Positions 1 to 6,774 are shown, counted from the stretch's first letter. The stretch is 8,986 bases of DNA from Smithellaceae bacterium (GCA_028718405.1 JAQULV010000032.1:1-8986), one strand, 5' to 3'. A program made the numbers and translations. The notes: generated by a model not told the origin, from the letters alone.

Positions 1-563
1 GGAAGAGCCTTTACAATCCCCTTGAAGTTACCTTTATCCAATTCCAGCCAGGAGGGGACGCCACGACGGGCGACGGTTTCCATCGCCTCGACGATCCTTT
101 CCACCGTCCGGCTGCGTTCCTTGACAGCGATCTCCTCCCCGGCCTTCACGAGATAGGAGGGGATGTTGACGGCCTTCCCGCCTACCAGGAAATGACCTTG
201 CCTCACCAAAAGCCTGGCCTCGGTCCTGGAGTTCGCAAACCCGAGACGGAAGATCATATTGTCCAGTCTCCTCTCCAGAAGCAAAAGCAGGTTTGTACCC
301 GTGATACCCTTTTGCCGGTCCGCCTTCTCAAAGTAGCTCCGGAACTGCTTCTCCAGGGTACCGTACATCCTCTTGAGCTTCTGCTTCTCTCTGAGCTGCA
401 CACCATAGTCGGACAGCTTCCTGCGGAGTTGACCGTGTTCGCCCGGCGCGTAACCGCGTCTCTCGAAGGCGCACTTCTCGCTGTAGCACCTGTCACCCTT
501 AAGGAAGAGTTTCATCCCTTCCCTGCGGCACAACCTGCATACGGATTCTCTATACCTAGCCAA
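1..563 (-). CDS. rpsD: 30S ribosomal protein S4, zinc form (3' end outside window)
   Basis: S4 is a primary 16S rRNA-binding protein that nucleates 30S assembly, takes part in accuracy with S5, and in many bacteria represses its own synthesis. From a TTG start, 187 complete codons are visible; the usual length is about 205-209, so roughly 20 residues lie past position 1. The N-terminus reads [20 protein letters not shown]. Cys9, Cys12, Cys26 and Cys31 form the zinc site known from Thermus S4 and absent from E. coli S4. The S4 RNA-binding domain spans about 98-160 ([20 protein letters not shown], then [19 protein letters not shown]). The visible end contains [14 protein letters not shown]. By usual order rpoA and rplQ would follow. 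Confidence 0.97.
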   Translation of the reverse strand, partial: MARYRESVCRLCRREGMKLFLKGDRCYSEKCAFERRGYAPGEHGQLRRKLSDYGVQLREKQKLKRMYGTLEKQFRSYFEKADRQKGITGTNLLLLLERRLDNMIFRLGFANSRTEARLLVRQGHFLVGGKAVNIPSYLVKAGEEIAVKERSRTVERIVEAMETVARRGVPSWLELDKGNFKGIVKAL

Positions 564-568
564 AAAAG

Positions 569-574
569 CCTCCC
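569..574 (-). promoter_or_regulatory. Shine-Dalgarno fixing the TTG start of rpsD
   Basis: GGGAGG, a 5-nt CTTTT spacer and then TTG are read on the transcribed strand. An in-frame TGA lies shortly upstream and no other start codon falls between, so this site decides the start. It gives the canonical M-A-R-Y N-terminus of S4. Confidence 0.85.
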
Positions 575-636
575 TTGCTGATCAAATTCAGGTTTATCTC
601 TCCCGCCCCTGTGGGACCGGATGTTCTCCTTCTATA

Positions 637-1029
637 TTACACCCTGCGTCTCTTCGGCGGACGGCAACCGTTGTGGGGAATAGGCGTCACGTCCCTGATG
701 AGACTGATATTGAGCCCGGCGGTCTGCAGAGAACGAAGTGCCGATTCGCGCCCCGCTCCCGGCCCCTTCACATAGACCTGAACCGACCGCAAGCCGTGTT
801 CCTTGGCCTTCTTTACCGCTTCTTCCGCCGCCATCTGGGCCGCGAAGGGCGTGCTCTTCCGGGAACCCTTGAAACCCTGCGTCCCCGCCGAGGCCCAGGC
901 GATCACGTTTCCGCTCATGTCCGTTATCGTGACGATCGTATTATTGAAGGTCGACTGAATATGGGCGACACCTTCGCCTATATTCTTCCTTTCCTTCTTC
1001 TTCCCCGTTTTTCTAGCTGGTCTTGCCAT
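637..1029 (-). CDS. rpsK: 30S ribosomal protein S11
   Basis: S11 lies on the platform of the 30S subunit beside the mRNA exit channel and the Shine-Dalgarno helix. The 130-residue product is highly typical. It has a Lys-rich start ([10 protein letters not shown]), [16 protein letters not shown] (about 22-37), [34 protein letters not shown] (about 88-102) and the diagnostic ending [24 protein letters not shown] Shine-Dalgarno lies 4 nt before the ATG, in the 26-nt gap after rpsM. A 73-nt gap, the largest in the window, separates it from rpsD. Confidence 0.99.
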   Translation of the reverse strand: MARPARKTGKKKERKNIGEGVAHIQSTFNNTIVTITDMSGNVIAWASAGTQGFKGSRKSTPFAAQMAAEEAVKKAKEHGLRSVQVYVKGPGAGRESALRSLQTAGLNISLIRDVTPIPHNGCRPPKRRRV

Positions 1030-1055
1030 CTTGCCTCCGCAACCTGCTCTCGTCG

Positions 1056-1424
1056 TTATTTCTTCTTACCGGATATCGCCCGTCTCGGACCTTTTCTTGT
1101 CCTGGCGTTGGTCGAGGTCCTCTGACCCCGGACCGGAAGTCCCCTACGGTGTCTGAGTCCCCGGTAGGCGCCGATATCCATGAGTCTTTTGATCGACATG
1201 GAAACATCGCGTCTAAGATCGCCTTCCACTTTGTGTTCCTTATCGATGATCGTCCTGATGGAGTTTATTTCTGCATCGCCCAGATCGTCCGTCTTCTTAT
1301 CCCGACTGACGCTGGCCTTGTCGAGGATCTCCCTCGCTCTGCTGACGCCGATCCCATAGATATAGGTGAGGGCAATCTCCATCCTTTTGTTCTTGGGTAA
1401 ATCAACACCTGCTATTCTTGCCAC
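1056..1424 (-). CDS. rpsM: 30S ribosomal protein S13
   Basis: S13 sits at the top of the small-subunit head, where it contacts P-site tRNA and forms bridges to L5 and 23S rRNA. The 122-residue product starts [26 protein letters not shown] and contains the helix-two-turn-helix region (roughly 14-60). It then has [26 protein letters not shown] (about 78-103), and its basic tail ending ISGKKK reaches toward the P site. GTG is the start, with a strong AGGAGGA upstream. The gene opens the alpha-operon segment. The 33 nt upstream are too short to hold the whole E. coli-type S4-binding pseudoknot unless it extends into rpmJ. Confidence 0.98.
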   Translation of the reverse strand: MARIAGVDLPKNKRMEIALTYIYGIGVSRAREILDKASVSRDKKTDDLGDAEINSIRTIIDKEHKVEGDLRRDVSMSIKRLMDIGAYRGLRHRRGLPVRGQRTSTNARTRKGPRRAISGKKK

Positions 1425-1430
1425 TTGTAT

Positions 1431-1437
1431 TCCTCCT
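1431..1437 (-). promoter_or_regulatory. Strong Shine-Dalgarno for the GTG start of rpsM
   Basis: AGGAGGA lies 6 nt before the GTG of rpsM in the 33-nt gap after rpmJ. It is one of the strongest ribosome-binding sites in the window and supports the GTG start that gives the canonical [11 protein letters not shown]-terminus. Confidence 0.85.
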
Positions 1438-1457
1438 GACCACCGCTTCGGCCACTG

Positions 1458-1571
1458 TTATCCCTGACGCTGCTTGTGCTTCGGATTCTCGCAGATCACC
1501 CTGAGCACACCGCGCCTTTTGACAATCTTACACTTGTCGCATATCTTTCTTACGGACGATCTAACTTTCAC
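1458..1571 (-). CDS. rpmJ: 50S ribosomal protein L36, zinc-binding form
   Basis: L36 is the smallest large-subunit protein; it binds 23S rRNA near the L7/L12 stalk base. The minus strand encodes 37 residues from a GTG codon to TAA. It begins [15 protein letters not shown] and ends [12 protein letters not shown], with the standard length of 37-38. Cys11, Cys14, Cys27 and His32 form the classical zinc site of the C+ type. The start has GAGGT at 7-nt spacing. It sits between infA and rpsM, its usual place at the spc/alpha operon boundary. The gene is short enough to be missed by length-filtered gene finding. Confidence 0.97.
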   Translation of the reverse strand: MKVRSSVRKICDKCKIVKRRGVLRVICENPKHKQRQG

Positions 1572-1578
1572 GGTACTT

Positions 1579-1583
1579 ACCTC
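1579..1583 (-). promoter_or_regulatory. Shine-Dalgarno for the GTG start of rpmJ
   Basis: GAGGT lies 7 nt upstream of the GTG codon of rpmJ on the transcribed strand. It supports GTG as the real start of this very short gene, which begins M-K-V-R as expected for L36. Confidence 0.8.
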
Positions 1584-1595
1584 GTATTGAACTCA

Positions 1596-1611
1596 ACCGC
1601 CTCCCGGCGGC
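1596..1611 (-). other. GC-rich hairpin with GNRA loop between infA and rpmJ
   Basis: Two nucleotides after the infA stop the transcript reads GCCGCC-GGGA-GGCGGT: a 6-bp stem (five G-C pairs and a closing G-U) with a GGGA tetraloop of the stable GNRA class. The next bases are TTGAGTTCAA, not a U-tract, so this is not an ordinary terminator. It could slow polymerase, protect or define an mRNA end, or bind a protein; none of this is shown by sequence alone. Confidence 0.5.
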
Positions 1612-1613
1612 CC

Positions 1614-1832
1614 TCATTTGGTTCTGTATATAATCCTTCCCCGCGTCAGGTCGTAGGGCGAAAGCTCCACCGTGACCTTGTCCCCCGGCAGGATCTTGAT
1701 GAAGTGCATCCTCATCTTTCCGGAGATGTGGGCCAGGACTCGGTGGCCGTTTTCCAACTCCACGCGGAACATCGCATTGGGCAACGGTTCGATCACACGG
1801 CCTTCGACTTCGATGGATTCCTCTTTTGCCAT
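1614..1832 (-). CDS. infA: Translation initiation factor IF-1
   Basis: IF-1 occupies the ribosomal A site during initiation and assists IF-2 and IF-3. It is a single OB-fold protein, and the 72 residues are the standard bacterial length. Conserved stretches are [51 protein letters not shown] and the ending [13 protein letters not shown]. The ATG is preceded by AGAGGCG in the 35-nt gap after map. An infA placed between map and rpmJ is typical of Gram-positive bacteria and several other phyla, but not of E. coli. A second, 91-codon open frame over the same bases is only a shadow. Confidence 0.98.
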   Translation of the reverse strand: MAKEESIEVEGRVIEPLPNAMFRVELENGHRVLAHISGKMRMHFIKILPGDKVTVELSPYDLTRGRIIYRTK

Positions 1833-1867
1833 ACACTACGCCTCTGCTTCCCTTCCCCGCTGCCGGC

Positions 1868-2617
1868 CTATTTAAGAAGACTCAATATCTCAGGGCCGTT
1901 GGCCGTGATGGCCACTGTATGCTCGAAATGGGCCGAAAGCTTTCCGTCTTCCGTTACCACCGTCCAACCATCGGCCAGGATCCGCACCTTATAGCCATCC
2001 TCGTTGACCATGGGCTCTATAGCGAAGACCATGCCTTCCTTGAGTTCGATCCCTCTTCCCTTCACCCCGTAATTGGGGATCTGGGGATCCTCGTGCATGC
2101 TGCGCCCGATTCCGTGTCCTACGAAGTCTCGGACCACAGAAAAACCTGCCTGCTCGACCTCGGACTGCACCGCAGCCGAGATGTCGCCTAAGCGGTTACC
2201 CGCCTTCGCCTTAGCGATGCCTTCAGAGAGACTGCTCTTCGTAACCTCCATCAGGCGCCGGGCCTTTTGCGATATCTCACCCACGGCCACCGTCACCGCC
2301 GCATCACCGAAGAAACCGCGGTAGGAAACGCCGAAGTCCAGGCTGAGGATATCTCCCTCATTTAGGGCCCGCTCCGAAGGCATACCGTGCACGACCTCGG
2401 AATTGACCGATGTGCAAAGAGAATAGGGATACCCCATGTACCCCTTGAAGGCCGCTCTCGCGCCTTCTTTATTGGCCAGCTTCTCCGCCAGCCTGTCCAA
2501 CTCGCCCGTGGTCACCCCCGGTTTGACGTGGCCCTCCAGTTCCTTCAATATCCGAGCCACAATCTGATTCGCCACCCGCATCTTTTCTATCTCTTGCGGT
2601 AGCTTCAGGATAACCAT
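1868..2617 (-). CDS. map: Methionine aminopeptidase, type I
   Basis: This cytosolic dinuclear metalloenzyme removes the initiator methionine from new proteins when the second residue is small. The 249-residue product has the pita-bread fold blocks of type I enzymes without an N-terminal extension. The five metal ligands are Asp94 (LSLDFG), Asp105 (GDAAVTV), His168 (GHGIGRSMHEDP), Glu201 (AIEPM) and Glu232 (FEHT). His77 (VVHGMPS) and His175 match the substrate-binding and catalytic histidines. All key residues are present, so it should be active. GGAAGGG lies about 9 nt before the ATG. It follows secY directly by 36 nt, with no adk between. Confidence 0.98.
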   Translation of the reverse strand: MVILKLPQEIEKMRVANQIVARILKELEGHVKPGVTTGELDRLAEKLANKEGARAAFKGYMGYPYSLCTSVNSEVVHGMPSERALNEGDILSLDFGVSYRGFFGDAAVTVAVGEISQKARRLMEVTKSSLSEGIAKAKAGNRLGDISAAVQSEVEQAGFSVVRDFVGHGIGRSMHEDPQIPNYGVKGRGIELKEGMVFAIEPMVNEDGYKVRILADGWTVVTEDGKLSAHFEHTVAITANGPEILSLLK

Positions 2618-2653
2618 TTTACATCAACCCTTCCGGGACTATCTTCCAACCTC

Positions 2654-3961
2654 TTAGCGACGCCTCGCGATGCGTCCCTTCTTCATGAAACCCTCGTATT
2701 GCCTGGCCAGAAGATGAGTCTCAATCTGACCGGCCGTATCCAGCGCCACGCCGACCACGATCAAAAGAGCCGTGCCTCCGAAATAGAACGGCACGTTGAA
2801 ATACGAGATCAGAATGCTGGGCAGCACACAGACCGCCGAAACATAGATCGCCCCGCTGAACGTAAGACGGCTCAGTATCGTGTCCAGGTACTCCGCCGTC
2901 TTCTTACCCGGTCTGATCCCCGGCACGTAGCCGCCGTATTTCTTCATGTTGTCCGCGACATCCGTCGGATTGAAGGTCACCGCCGTATAGAAGTAGCAGA
3001 AGAAAAAGATAAAGGCCACGTAGAGCAGCTCATAGGCCCACTTGCCCGGCATTAAGGCCCCAGAGACGGCCTTCATGACGGGGTGATCAACGAAGTTCGC
3101 GATCGTCGCCGGAAACATGATGATCGACGATGCAAAGATCGGGGGAATGACGCCCGAGGAATTCACCTTCAACGGCAGATGGGTGGACTGCCCGCCGTAA
3201 ACCTTGCGTCCGACGACACGTTTGGCATACTGGACGGGAATCCTCCGCTGGCCGCTCTCCACAAAGACGATGACACCGATCACGGCAATCATCATCACGA
3301 TCAACCCGACGATGAAGAAGATCCCCATCTCGCCCGAAGAGAGAAGGCGGAACGTGTTGAAGATGGCCGACGGCCCCCGGCAGACGATGCCCGCAAAAAT
3401 GATAAGCGATATACCGTTGCCGATCCCCCGTTCCGTTATCTGCTCGCCCAGCCACATGATGAAAGCGGTGCCAGCCGTGAGTGTGATGACCGTCATCAGC
3501 CAGAAATGCCAACCATGGTTGATGACGATATCGGCCCCGTTGGGCCCCTGCATATGATCCAAACCTACGGCAATACCGAAACCCTGGATGATACTGAGGA
3601 TAACCGTTCCGTAGCGCGTGTACTGCGTGATCTTGCGCCGACCCGCCTCGCCTTCCTTGGAGAGTCTCTCCAGGTGAGGAACGGCGATCGTGAGCAGTTG
3701 CAGGATGATCGATGCACTGATGTAGGGCATGATGCCCAAGGCAAAGACCGACAGGTTGCTGAAAGCACCGCCGGCAAACATATCAAAGAGCCCAAAGAGT
3801 GTTCCCTTGGCGGCGTCAAAATAGCTGCTCAGGGCGATGGCGTCGATCCCCGGCGTGGGGACGTGGGCGCCGATCCGGTAGACGGCCAAAAGCAGGAAAG
3901 TGAAGATGATCCTGCGCTGCAGCTCCGGAATCTTCTGTATATTCTTGAGACCTTCTAACAA
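2654..3961 (-). CDS. secY: Preprotein translocase channel subunit SecY
   Basis: SecY is the membrane channel of the Sec translocon; with SecE and SecG it passes unfolded proteins to SecA-driven export or lateral membrane insertion. The 435-residue product has ten predicted transmembrane segments: approximately 18-36, 68-95, 117-135, 152-172, 181-196, 213-235, 270-290, 308-328, 369-388 and 393-413. Conserved cytoplasmic loops are present. One lies between segments 6 and 7 (RRIPVQYAKR). The other lies between 8 and 9 and contains PGIRPGKKT, with Arg350 matching the SecA-critical Arg357 of E. coli. The start is TTG, one base after the rplO stop, with GAGG 9 nt upstream inside rplO, which suggests tight translational coupling. 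Confidence 0.98.
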   Translation of the reverse strand: MLEGLKNIQKIPELQRRIIFTFLLLAVYRIGAHVPTPGIDAIALSSYFDAAKGTLFGLFDMFAGGAFSNLSVFALGIMPYISASIILQLLTIAVPHLERLSKEGEAGRRKITQYTRYGTVILSIIQGFGIAVGLDHMQGPNGADIVINHGWHFWLMTVITLTAGTAFIMWLGEQITERGIGNGISLIIFAGIVCRGPSAIFNTFRLLSSGEMGIFFIVGLIVMMIAVIGVIVFVESGQRRIPVQYAKRVVGRKVYGGQSTHLPLKVNSSGVIPPIFASSIIMFPATIANFVDHPVMKAVSGALMPGKWAYELLYVAFIFFFCYFYTAVTFNPTDVADNMKKYGGYVPGIRPGKKTAEYLDTILSRLTFSGAIYVSAVCVLPSILISYFNVPFYFGGTALLIVVGVALDTAGQIETHLLARQYEGFMKKGRIARRR

Positions 3962-3962
3962 A

Positions 3963-4400
3963 TCAGGCTACCTCTTCGATGGTACCACCTGCCGCTTCGA
4001 TCTTTCTACGGGCCGCCGCACTAGCCATATTTACCTTGAGGGTGAGCGGATAGCCGATCTCACCTTTGGCCAGCAACTTGATCCCGTCTCCCTTGGAACC
4101 GACGACTCCCAGAGAAACCAAGGCCTCGGCGTCTACGGTGCTCCCCGCCGGAAATTTCTTCAACTGTTCGATATTGACAACGGCGATCTCCTTGCGGAAG
4201 GGATTACGAAATCCCCGCTTGGGCAGCCTCCGGGCCAGGGGCATCTGCCCGCCTTCGAAGCCGTCCCTCACATTTCCGCCGGAGCGAGCTCTCTGGCCTT
4301 TCGCGCCCCGACAGGAGGTTCCGCCATGCGCCCCTCCGCGGCCGACGCGCTTTCTGTTCTTTCGTGAGCCGGCGGGCGGCTTAAGTTCATCCAGCTTCAT
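3963..4400 (-). CDS. rplO: 50S ribosomal protein L15
   Basis: L15 binds 23S rRNA, is important in late 50S assembly, and threads a glycine-rich extended N-terminus into the rRNA core. The 145-residue product has the family features in order: [49 protein letters not shown] (about 38-64), and a C-terminal domain ending [16 protein letters not shown]. The glycine loop between GRG and KGQ looks two residues shorter than in E. coli, and the usual His of RGHKGQ is Ala33. The start overlaps the rpmD stop. Its last codons hold a GAGG that can serve as Shine-Dalgarno for secY, one base downstream. Confidence 0.97.
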   Translation of the reverse strand: MKLDELKPPAGSRKNRKRVGRGGAHGGTSCRGAKGQRARSGGNVRDGFEGGQMPLARRLPKRGFRNPFRKEIAVVNIEQLKKFPAGSTVDAEALVSLGVVGSKGDGIKLLAKGEIGYPLTLKVNMASAAARRKIEAAGGTIEEVA

Positions 4401-4603
4401 ATCTTCTCTCCCTTGAACTCTTCCATCGACACGAGATGGCTTACCTTGCCTACCATGCCGCGGATTTCCGCCGTATCCTTGAGGACGACCGAGCTGTTCA
4501 GCTTGCCCAGGCCCAGGCCTTTTAGGACTTTCCGCTGCTTCTCGGGTCTGCCGATGAAACTCCTTACCAAGGTTATCTTTAACTTCTTTTCCGCTCTCCG
4601 CAC
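4397..4603 (-). CDS. rpmD: 50S ribosomal protein L30
   Basis: L30 is a small 23S rRNA-binding protein of the large subunit that is missing from some bacterial lineages. The product matches the family clearly through [33 protein letters not shown], the [16 protein letters not shown] block and an acidic end. At 68 residues it is about 8-10 longer than the common 58-60. The excess is split between a short start before KKLKIT and a tail after the conserved SHLV. GTG is the only reasonable start codon before the conserved block, and its Shine-Dalgarno is weak. The gene follows rpsE by 13 nt and overlaps rplO by 4 bp (ATGA). Confidence 0.96.
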   Translation of the reverse strand: MRRAEKKLKITLVRSFIGRPEKQRKVLKGLGLGKLNSSVVLKDTAEIRGMVGKVSHLVSMEEFKGEKI

Positions 4604-4616
4604 CTTTCGGCCGATA

Positions 4617-5111
4617 TTACCTCTCGGCGACGCCCTTGCCTCTGAGGGCCAATATCACCGCCGGGTCCTTCAGGCGGTAGAGCCCGTCTATTGTCGCCTT
4701 CACCAGATTGTGGGGATTGTGCGATCCTAGGCATTTCGTCAGAATGTTGTGAACTCCCGCGACTTCCAATACGGCCCTGACGGCACCACCGGCGATGAGT
4801 CCGGTTCCTTCCGAGGCCGGTTTGAGCAGCACCCGGCCGGCGCCGTACTTTCCGATCACCTCATGGGGAATGGTTCTGTTGGCCACGGCCACGCGGGCCA
4901 TACTCTTCTTGGCCTGCTCCATCCCCTTGCGGATTGCCTCGGGGACTTCATGGGCCTTGCCCAAGCCGGCACCCACCGAGCCGTTACCGTCTCCCACGAC
5001 GACGACGGCACTGAACCGAAACCTTCTGCCGCCCTTCACCACCTTGGCGGTCCGGTTGATCGCTATTACCCTGTCGAGAAGTTCTAATTCTTCCATATCC
5101 CTCTTATCCAA
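4617..5111 (-). CDS. rpsE: 30S ribosomal protein S5
   Basis: S5 lies at the mRNA entry side of the 30S subunit and affects decoding fidelity, with S4 as its interface partner. The N-terminal dsRNA-binding-like domain shows [10 protein letters not shown] (about residues 22-31), [21 protein letters not shown] and [15 protein letters not shown]. The C-terminal domain has the [23 protein letters not shown] and [14 protein letters not shown] blocks. I set the start at TTG because the resulting 164-residue protein has the same N-terminal extension as remembered deltaproteobacterial S5. An ATG five codons later (first base 5096) has AGAGGG only 2 nt upstream, so the true start is uncertain. Confidence 0.96.
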   Translation of the reverse strand: MDKRDMEELELLDRVIAINRTAKVVKGGRRFRFSAVVVVGDGNGSVGAGLGKAHEVPEAIRKGMEQAKKSMARVAVANRTIPHEVIGKYGAGRVLLKPASEGTGLIAGGAVRAVLEVAGVHNILTKCLGSHNPHNLVKATIDGLYRLKDPAVILALRGKGVAER

Positions 5112-5135
5112 CCGTTTCTATTTTTCGATAATTCG

Positions 5136-5501
5136 TTAGAACTCTAGTCCCGCTTCCCTGGCGCCATCGGCAAGGGCCTTGACACGGCCGTGGTAGAGGA
5201 ACCGACTGCGGTCGAAGACGGCCTTCTCCACACCTGTCGCCTTCAGTCTTTCCGCGATCATCTTTCCCACCGCCTTGGCGGCATCAGCCTTCTTGAGCCC
5301 TTTTATCTCGTCCTTAAGGTCCTTGTTGAGGGTGGAAGCCGCGGCCAAGGTCTTGCCCACATCATCGGCGATCGCCTGCACGTAGATATGACTGGCAGAT
5401 CTGAACACGGAAAGGCGCGGTCTCGCCTCGGTACCGAACACCTTGCCCCTTACCCTCTGTTTACGCTTCAGCCTGATCTTCTCAATTCTTTTCGTTGACA
5501 A
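5136..5501 (-). CDS. rplR: 50S ribosomal protein L18
   Basis: L18 binds 5S rRNA together with L5 and attaches it to the large subunit in the central protuberance. The 121-residue product has a basic N-terminus rich in Lys and Arg, then the family block [19 protein letters not shown] (about residues 27-45), [24 protein letters not shown], and the conserved ending [12 protein letters not shown]. The start codon is TTG; no ATG or GTG gives a full-length N-terminus. An AGAGGT stretch and a nearer AGGA lie upstream of it. The gene is 33 nt after rplF and 24 nt before rpsE. Confidence 0.97.
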   Translation of the reverse strand: MSTKRIEKIRLKRKQRVRGKVFGTEARPRLSVFRSASHIYVQAIADDVGKTLAAASTLNKDLKDEIKGLKKADAAKAVGKMIAERLKATGVEKAVFDRSRFLYHGRVKALADGAREAGLEF

Positions 5502-5534
5502 TGTCCTATACCTCTAGCTACGGCGCTCTGAAGT

Positions 5535-6074
5535 TTACGCACCAACCGATTTGCCGACCTTCTTCCTCACATACTCGCCGGCGTAGCGGATTCCTTTGCC
5601 TTTGTATGGTTCGGGTTTCCTAAGCGCCCTGATCTCGGCCGCTACCCTGCCGACTAATTCCTTGTCTATCCCGGAGACGGCGATGTTCACCTGCTTGTCC
5701 ACCTTGATCTGGATGCCCTTGGGAATCTGGTATTCCACGGGGCTTGAATAACCCAGAACCAGCTTCAGGACATCACCGGCGAGTTCGGCCCTGTACCCGA
5801 CACCCTGGATCTCCAGATTCTTGTCGAAGCCTGTGCTGACGCCCGTCACCATGTTTCCTAACAGCGTTCGCACCAAGCCGTGATAGGAACGCTCATTCCT
5901 GCCATCGCTGTCCCTCGTCACGGAGACAACCTTGTCGGAAATTTCCACCTTCACCTGGGACGGCACCTGGGCCGACAGCTTTCCTTTGGGTCCCTCAACC
6001 CGGAGGCTGCTGCCATCCTGAATGACCTTCACCCCGGCGGGGATTGCAATCGGTTTCTTACCAATTCTCGACAT
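5535..6074 (-). CDS. rplF: 50S ribosomal protein L6
   Basis: L6 has two similar alpha/beta domains and binds 23S rRNA helix 97 near the sarcin-ricin loop and the factor-binding region. The 179-residue product has the usual length and begins MSRIGKKPIAIPAGVKV. The first domain includes VEGPKGKLSAQVP and SYHGLVRTLLGNMVTGV (about 64-80). The second includes LEIQGVGYRAEL, LGYSSPVEYQIPKGI and the diagnostic EPYKGKGIRYAGEYVRKK near the C-terminus. A TGGAG Shine-Dalgarno precedes the ATG. Nothing unusual is seen in the protein. Confidence 0.98.
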   Translation of the reverse strand: MSRIGKKPIAIPAGVKVIQDGSSLRVEGPKGKLSAQVPSQVKVEISDKVVSVTRDSDGRNERSYHGLVRTLLGNMVTGVSTGFDKNLEIQGVGYRAELAGDVLKLVLGYSSPVEYQIPKGIQIKVDKQVNIAVSGIDKELVGRVAAEIRALRKPEPYKGKGIRYAGEYVRKKVGKSVGA

Positions 6075-6097
6075 GAATATTTCTCCAGTACTGACTT

Positions 6098-6129
6098 GAA
6101 ATCCCCTGGGCCCGTGGCTGGGGATCTTC
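6098..6129 (-). other. Intergenic hairpin between rpsH and rplF
   Basis: The transcript just after the rpsH stop can pair GAA-(G bulge)-ATCCCC with GGGGATTTC, giving about nine base pairs around a 13-nt loop that itself contains the palindrome GGGCCC. No U-tract follows. The remaining 23 nt before rplF include its TGGAG Shine-Dalgarno. A processing, stability or protein-binding element is possible; it is not a canonical terminator. Confidence 0.4.
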
Positions 6130-6131
6130 CG

Positions 6132-6533
6132 CTACCAAACGTTGCAGATGATTTCGCCACCCACGTTCATCTCGCGGGCTTCCTTGTCCGTCATTACACC
6201 CCGGGACGTGGAAAGGATGGCAATCCCGTAGCCGTTTAAAACCTTGGGTACCTCGGCTCCCTTCACGTAGACGCGCCGACCGGGTTTGCTTACCCGCTTG
6301 ATCTCTGTGATCACCGTTCTCTTCCCATCGGGATATTTCAGATAGATCCGCAGCACGTCGTGACCGCGGTCGTTTTTCTTTATGTCGTAACCGTTGATGT
6401 AGCCGGCCCGCTTCAGGACCTTGGCAACGTTGAGGTTGATCCTCGACAACAGCACATCCACACTCTTGAAGTGGATACGGTTGGCGTTCCTTACCCTGGT
6501 TAACATATCCGCGATCGGATCGGTCATGCCCAT
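6132..6533 (-). CDS. rpsH: 30S ribosomal protein S8
   Basis: S8 binds helix 21 of 16S rRNA and organises the central domain of the 30S subunit. In E. coli it is also the translational repressor of the spc operon. The 133-residue product starts with the highly conserved MTDPIADMLTRVRNA block and has GYINGYDI and RIYLKYPDGKRTVI in the middle. It ends with the signature GIAILSTSRGVMTDKEARE followed by GGEIICNVW. The ATG has a GAGGAG Shine-Dalgarno with a 6-nt spacer. The gene is followed by a 57-nt gap containing a hairpin. Whether this S8 also regulates its operon cannot be told from the protein alone. Confidence 0.98.
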   Translation of the reverse strand: MGMTDPIADMLTRVRNANRIHFKSVDVLLSRINLNVAKVLKRAGYINGYDIKKNDRGHDVLRIYLKYPDGKRTVITEIKRVSKPGRRVYVKGAEVPKVLNGYGIAILSTSRGVMTDKEAREMNVGGEIICNVW

Positions 6534-6557
6534 AAATTGCTCCTCAATACTTGCTTT

Positions 6558-6743
6558 CTACCAGCTCGATTTAATGACGCCGGGGATCTCACCCTTGCCG
6601 GCCAAGTTTCTCAGACAGATCCTGCACATGTCGAATTTTCTGTAGTAGGCCCTCGGTCTGCCACAGATAGCGCAACGATTGTAACTCCGGACCTCGAACT
6701 TCATCTTCCTCTTGGCCTTTGCAATCAAGGATTTCTTTGCCAC
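6558..6743 (-). CDS. rpsN: 30S ribosomal protein S14, zinc type (S14Z)
   Basis: S14 helps build the head of the small subunit, close to S3, S10 and S19. This is the short zinc-binding form: 61 residues, the same length as in Thermus and Bacillus, against about 100 for the E. coli type. Four cysteines at positions 24, 27, 40 and 43 (CAIC and CRIC) form the zinc site. The ending IPGVIKSSW is diagnostic. Translation starts at GTG, followed by [12 protein letters not shown] as in other S14Z proteins, with a strong GGAGGAG Shine-Dalgarno 5 nt upstream. Confidence 0.98.
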   Translation of the reverse strand: MAKKSLIAKAKRKMKFEVRSYNRCAICGRPRAYYRKFDMCRICLRNLAGKGEIPGVIKSSW

Positions 6744-6748
6744 ACCAA

Positions 6749-6755
6749 CTCCTCC
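6749..6755 (-). promoter_or_regulatory. Shine-Dalgarno fixing the GTG start of rpsN
   Basis: The transcribed strand reads GGAGGAG, then a 5-nt spacer and GTG. The site lies in the 31-nt rplE-rpsN gap. It supports the GTG start that gives the canonical AKKSLIAK N-terminus. Confidence 0.85.
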
Positions 6756-6774
6756 AGAGATTTCTCTTTATCCG

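Noticed and set aside
254..496. An 80-codon minus-strand frame within the rpsD region
   Set aside because: The correct frame begins at TTG 563 and encodes S4 with its zinc motif and RNA-binding domain; the 80-codon frame is out of register.
1425..1457. Possible S4-binding pseudoknot upstream of rpsM
   Set aside because: The 33-nt gap contains only a 3-bp CCG/CGG pairing besides the Shine-Dalgarno; the E. coli element is far larger and I could not trace it into rpmJ.
1561..1836. A 91-codon minus-strand frame overlapping infA in another register
   Set aside because: IF-1 in the alternative frame is unmistakable; this frame only mirrors its codon bias and would also run into rpmJ.
3083..3958. 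A 291-codon plus-strand open frame opposite secY
   Set aside because: It is antisense to a certain gene, has a highly charged low-complexity composition (runs of Asp, His and Arg) typical of reading a membrane-protein gene backwards, and shows no known motif or convincing ribosome-binding site.
6756..6767. Inverted repeat AGAGAAATCTCT before rpsN
   Set aside because: The stem is only 4-5 bp with a 2-4 nt loop, too weak to claim, and it lies beside an already strong Shine-Dalgarno.
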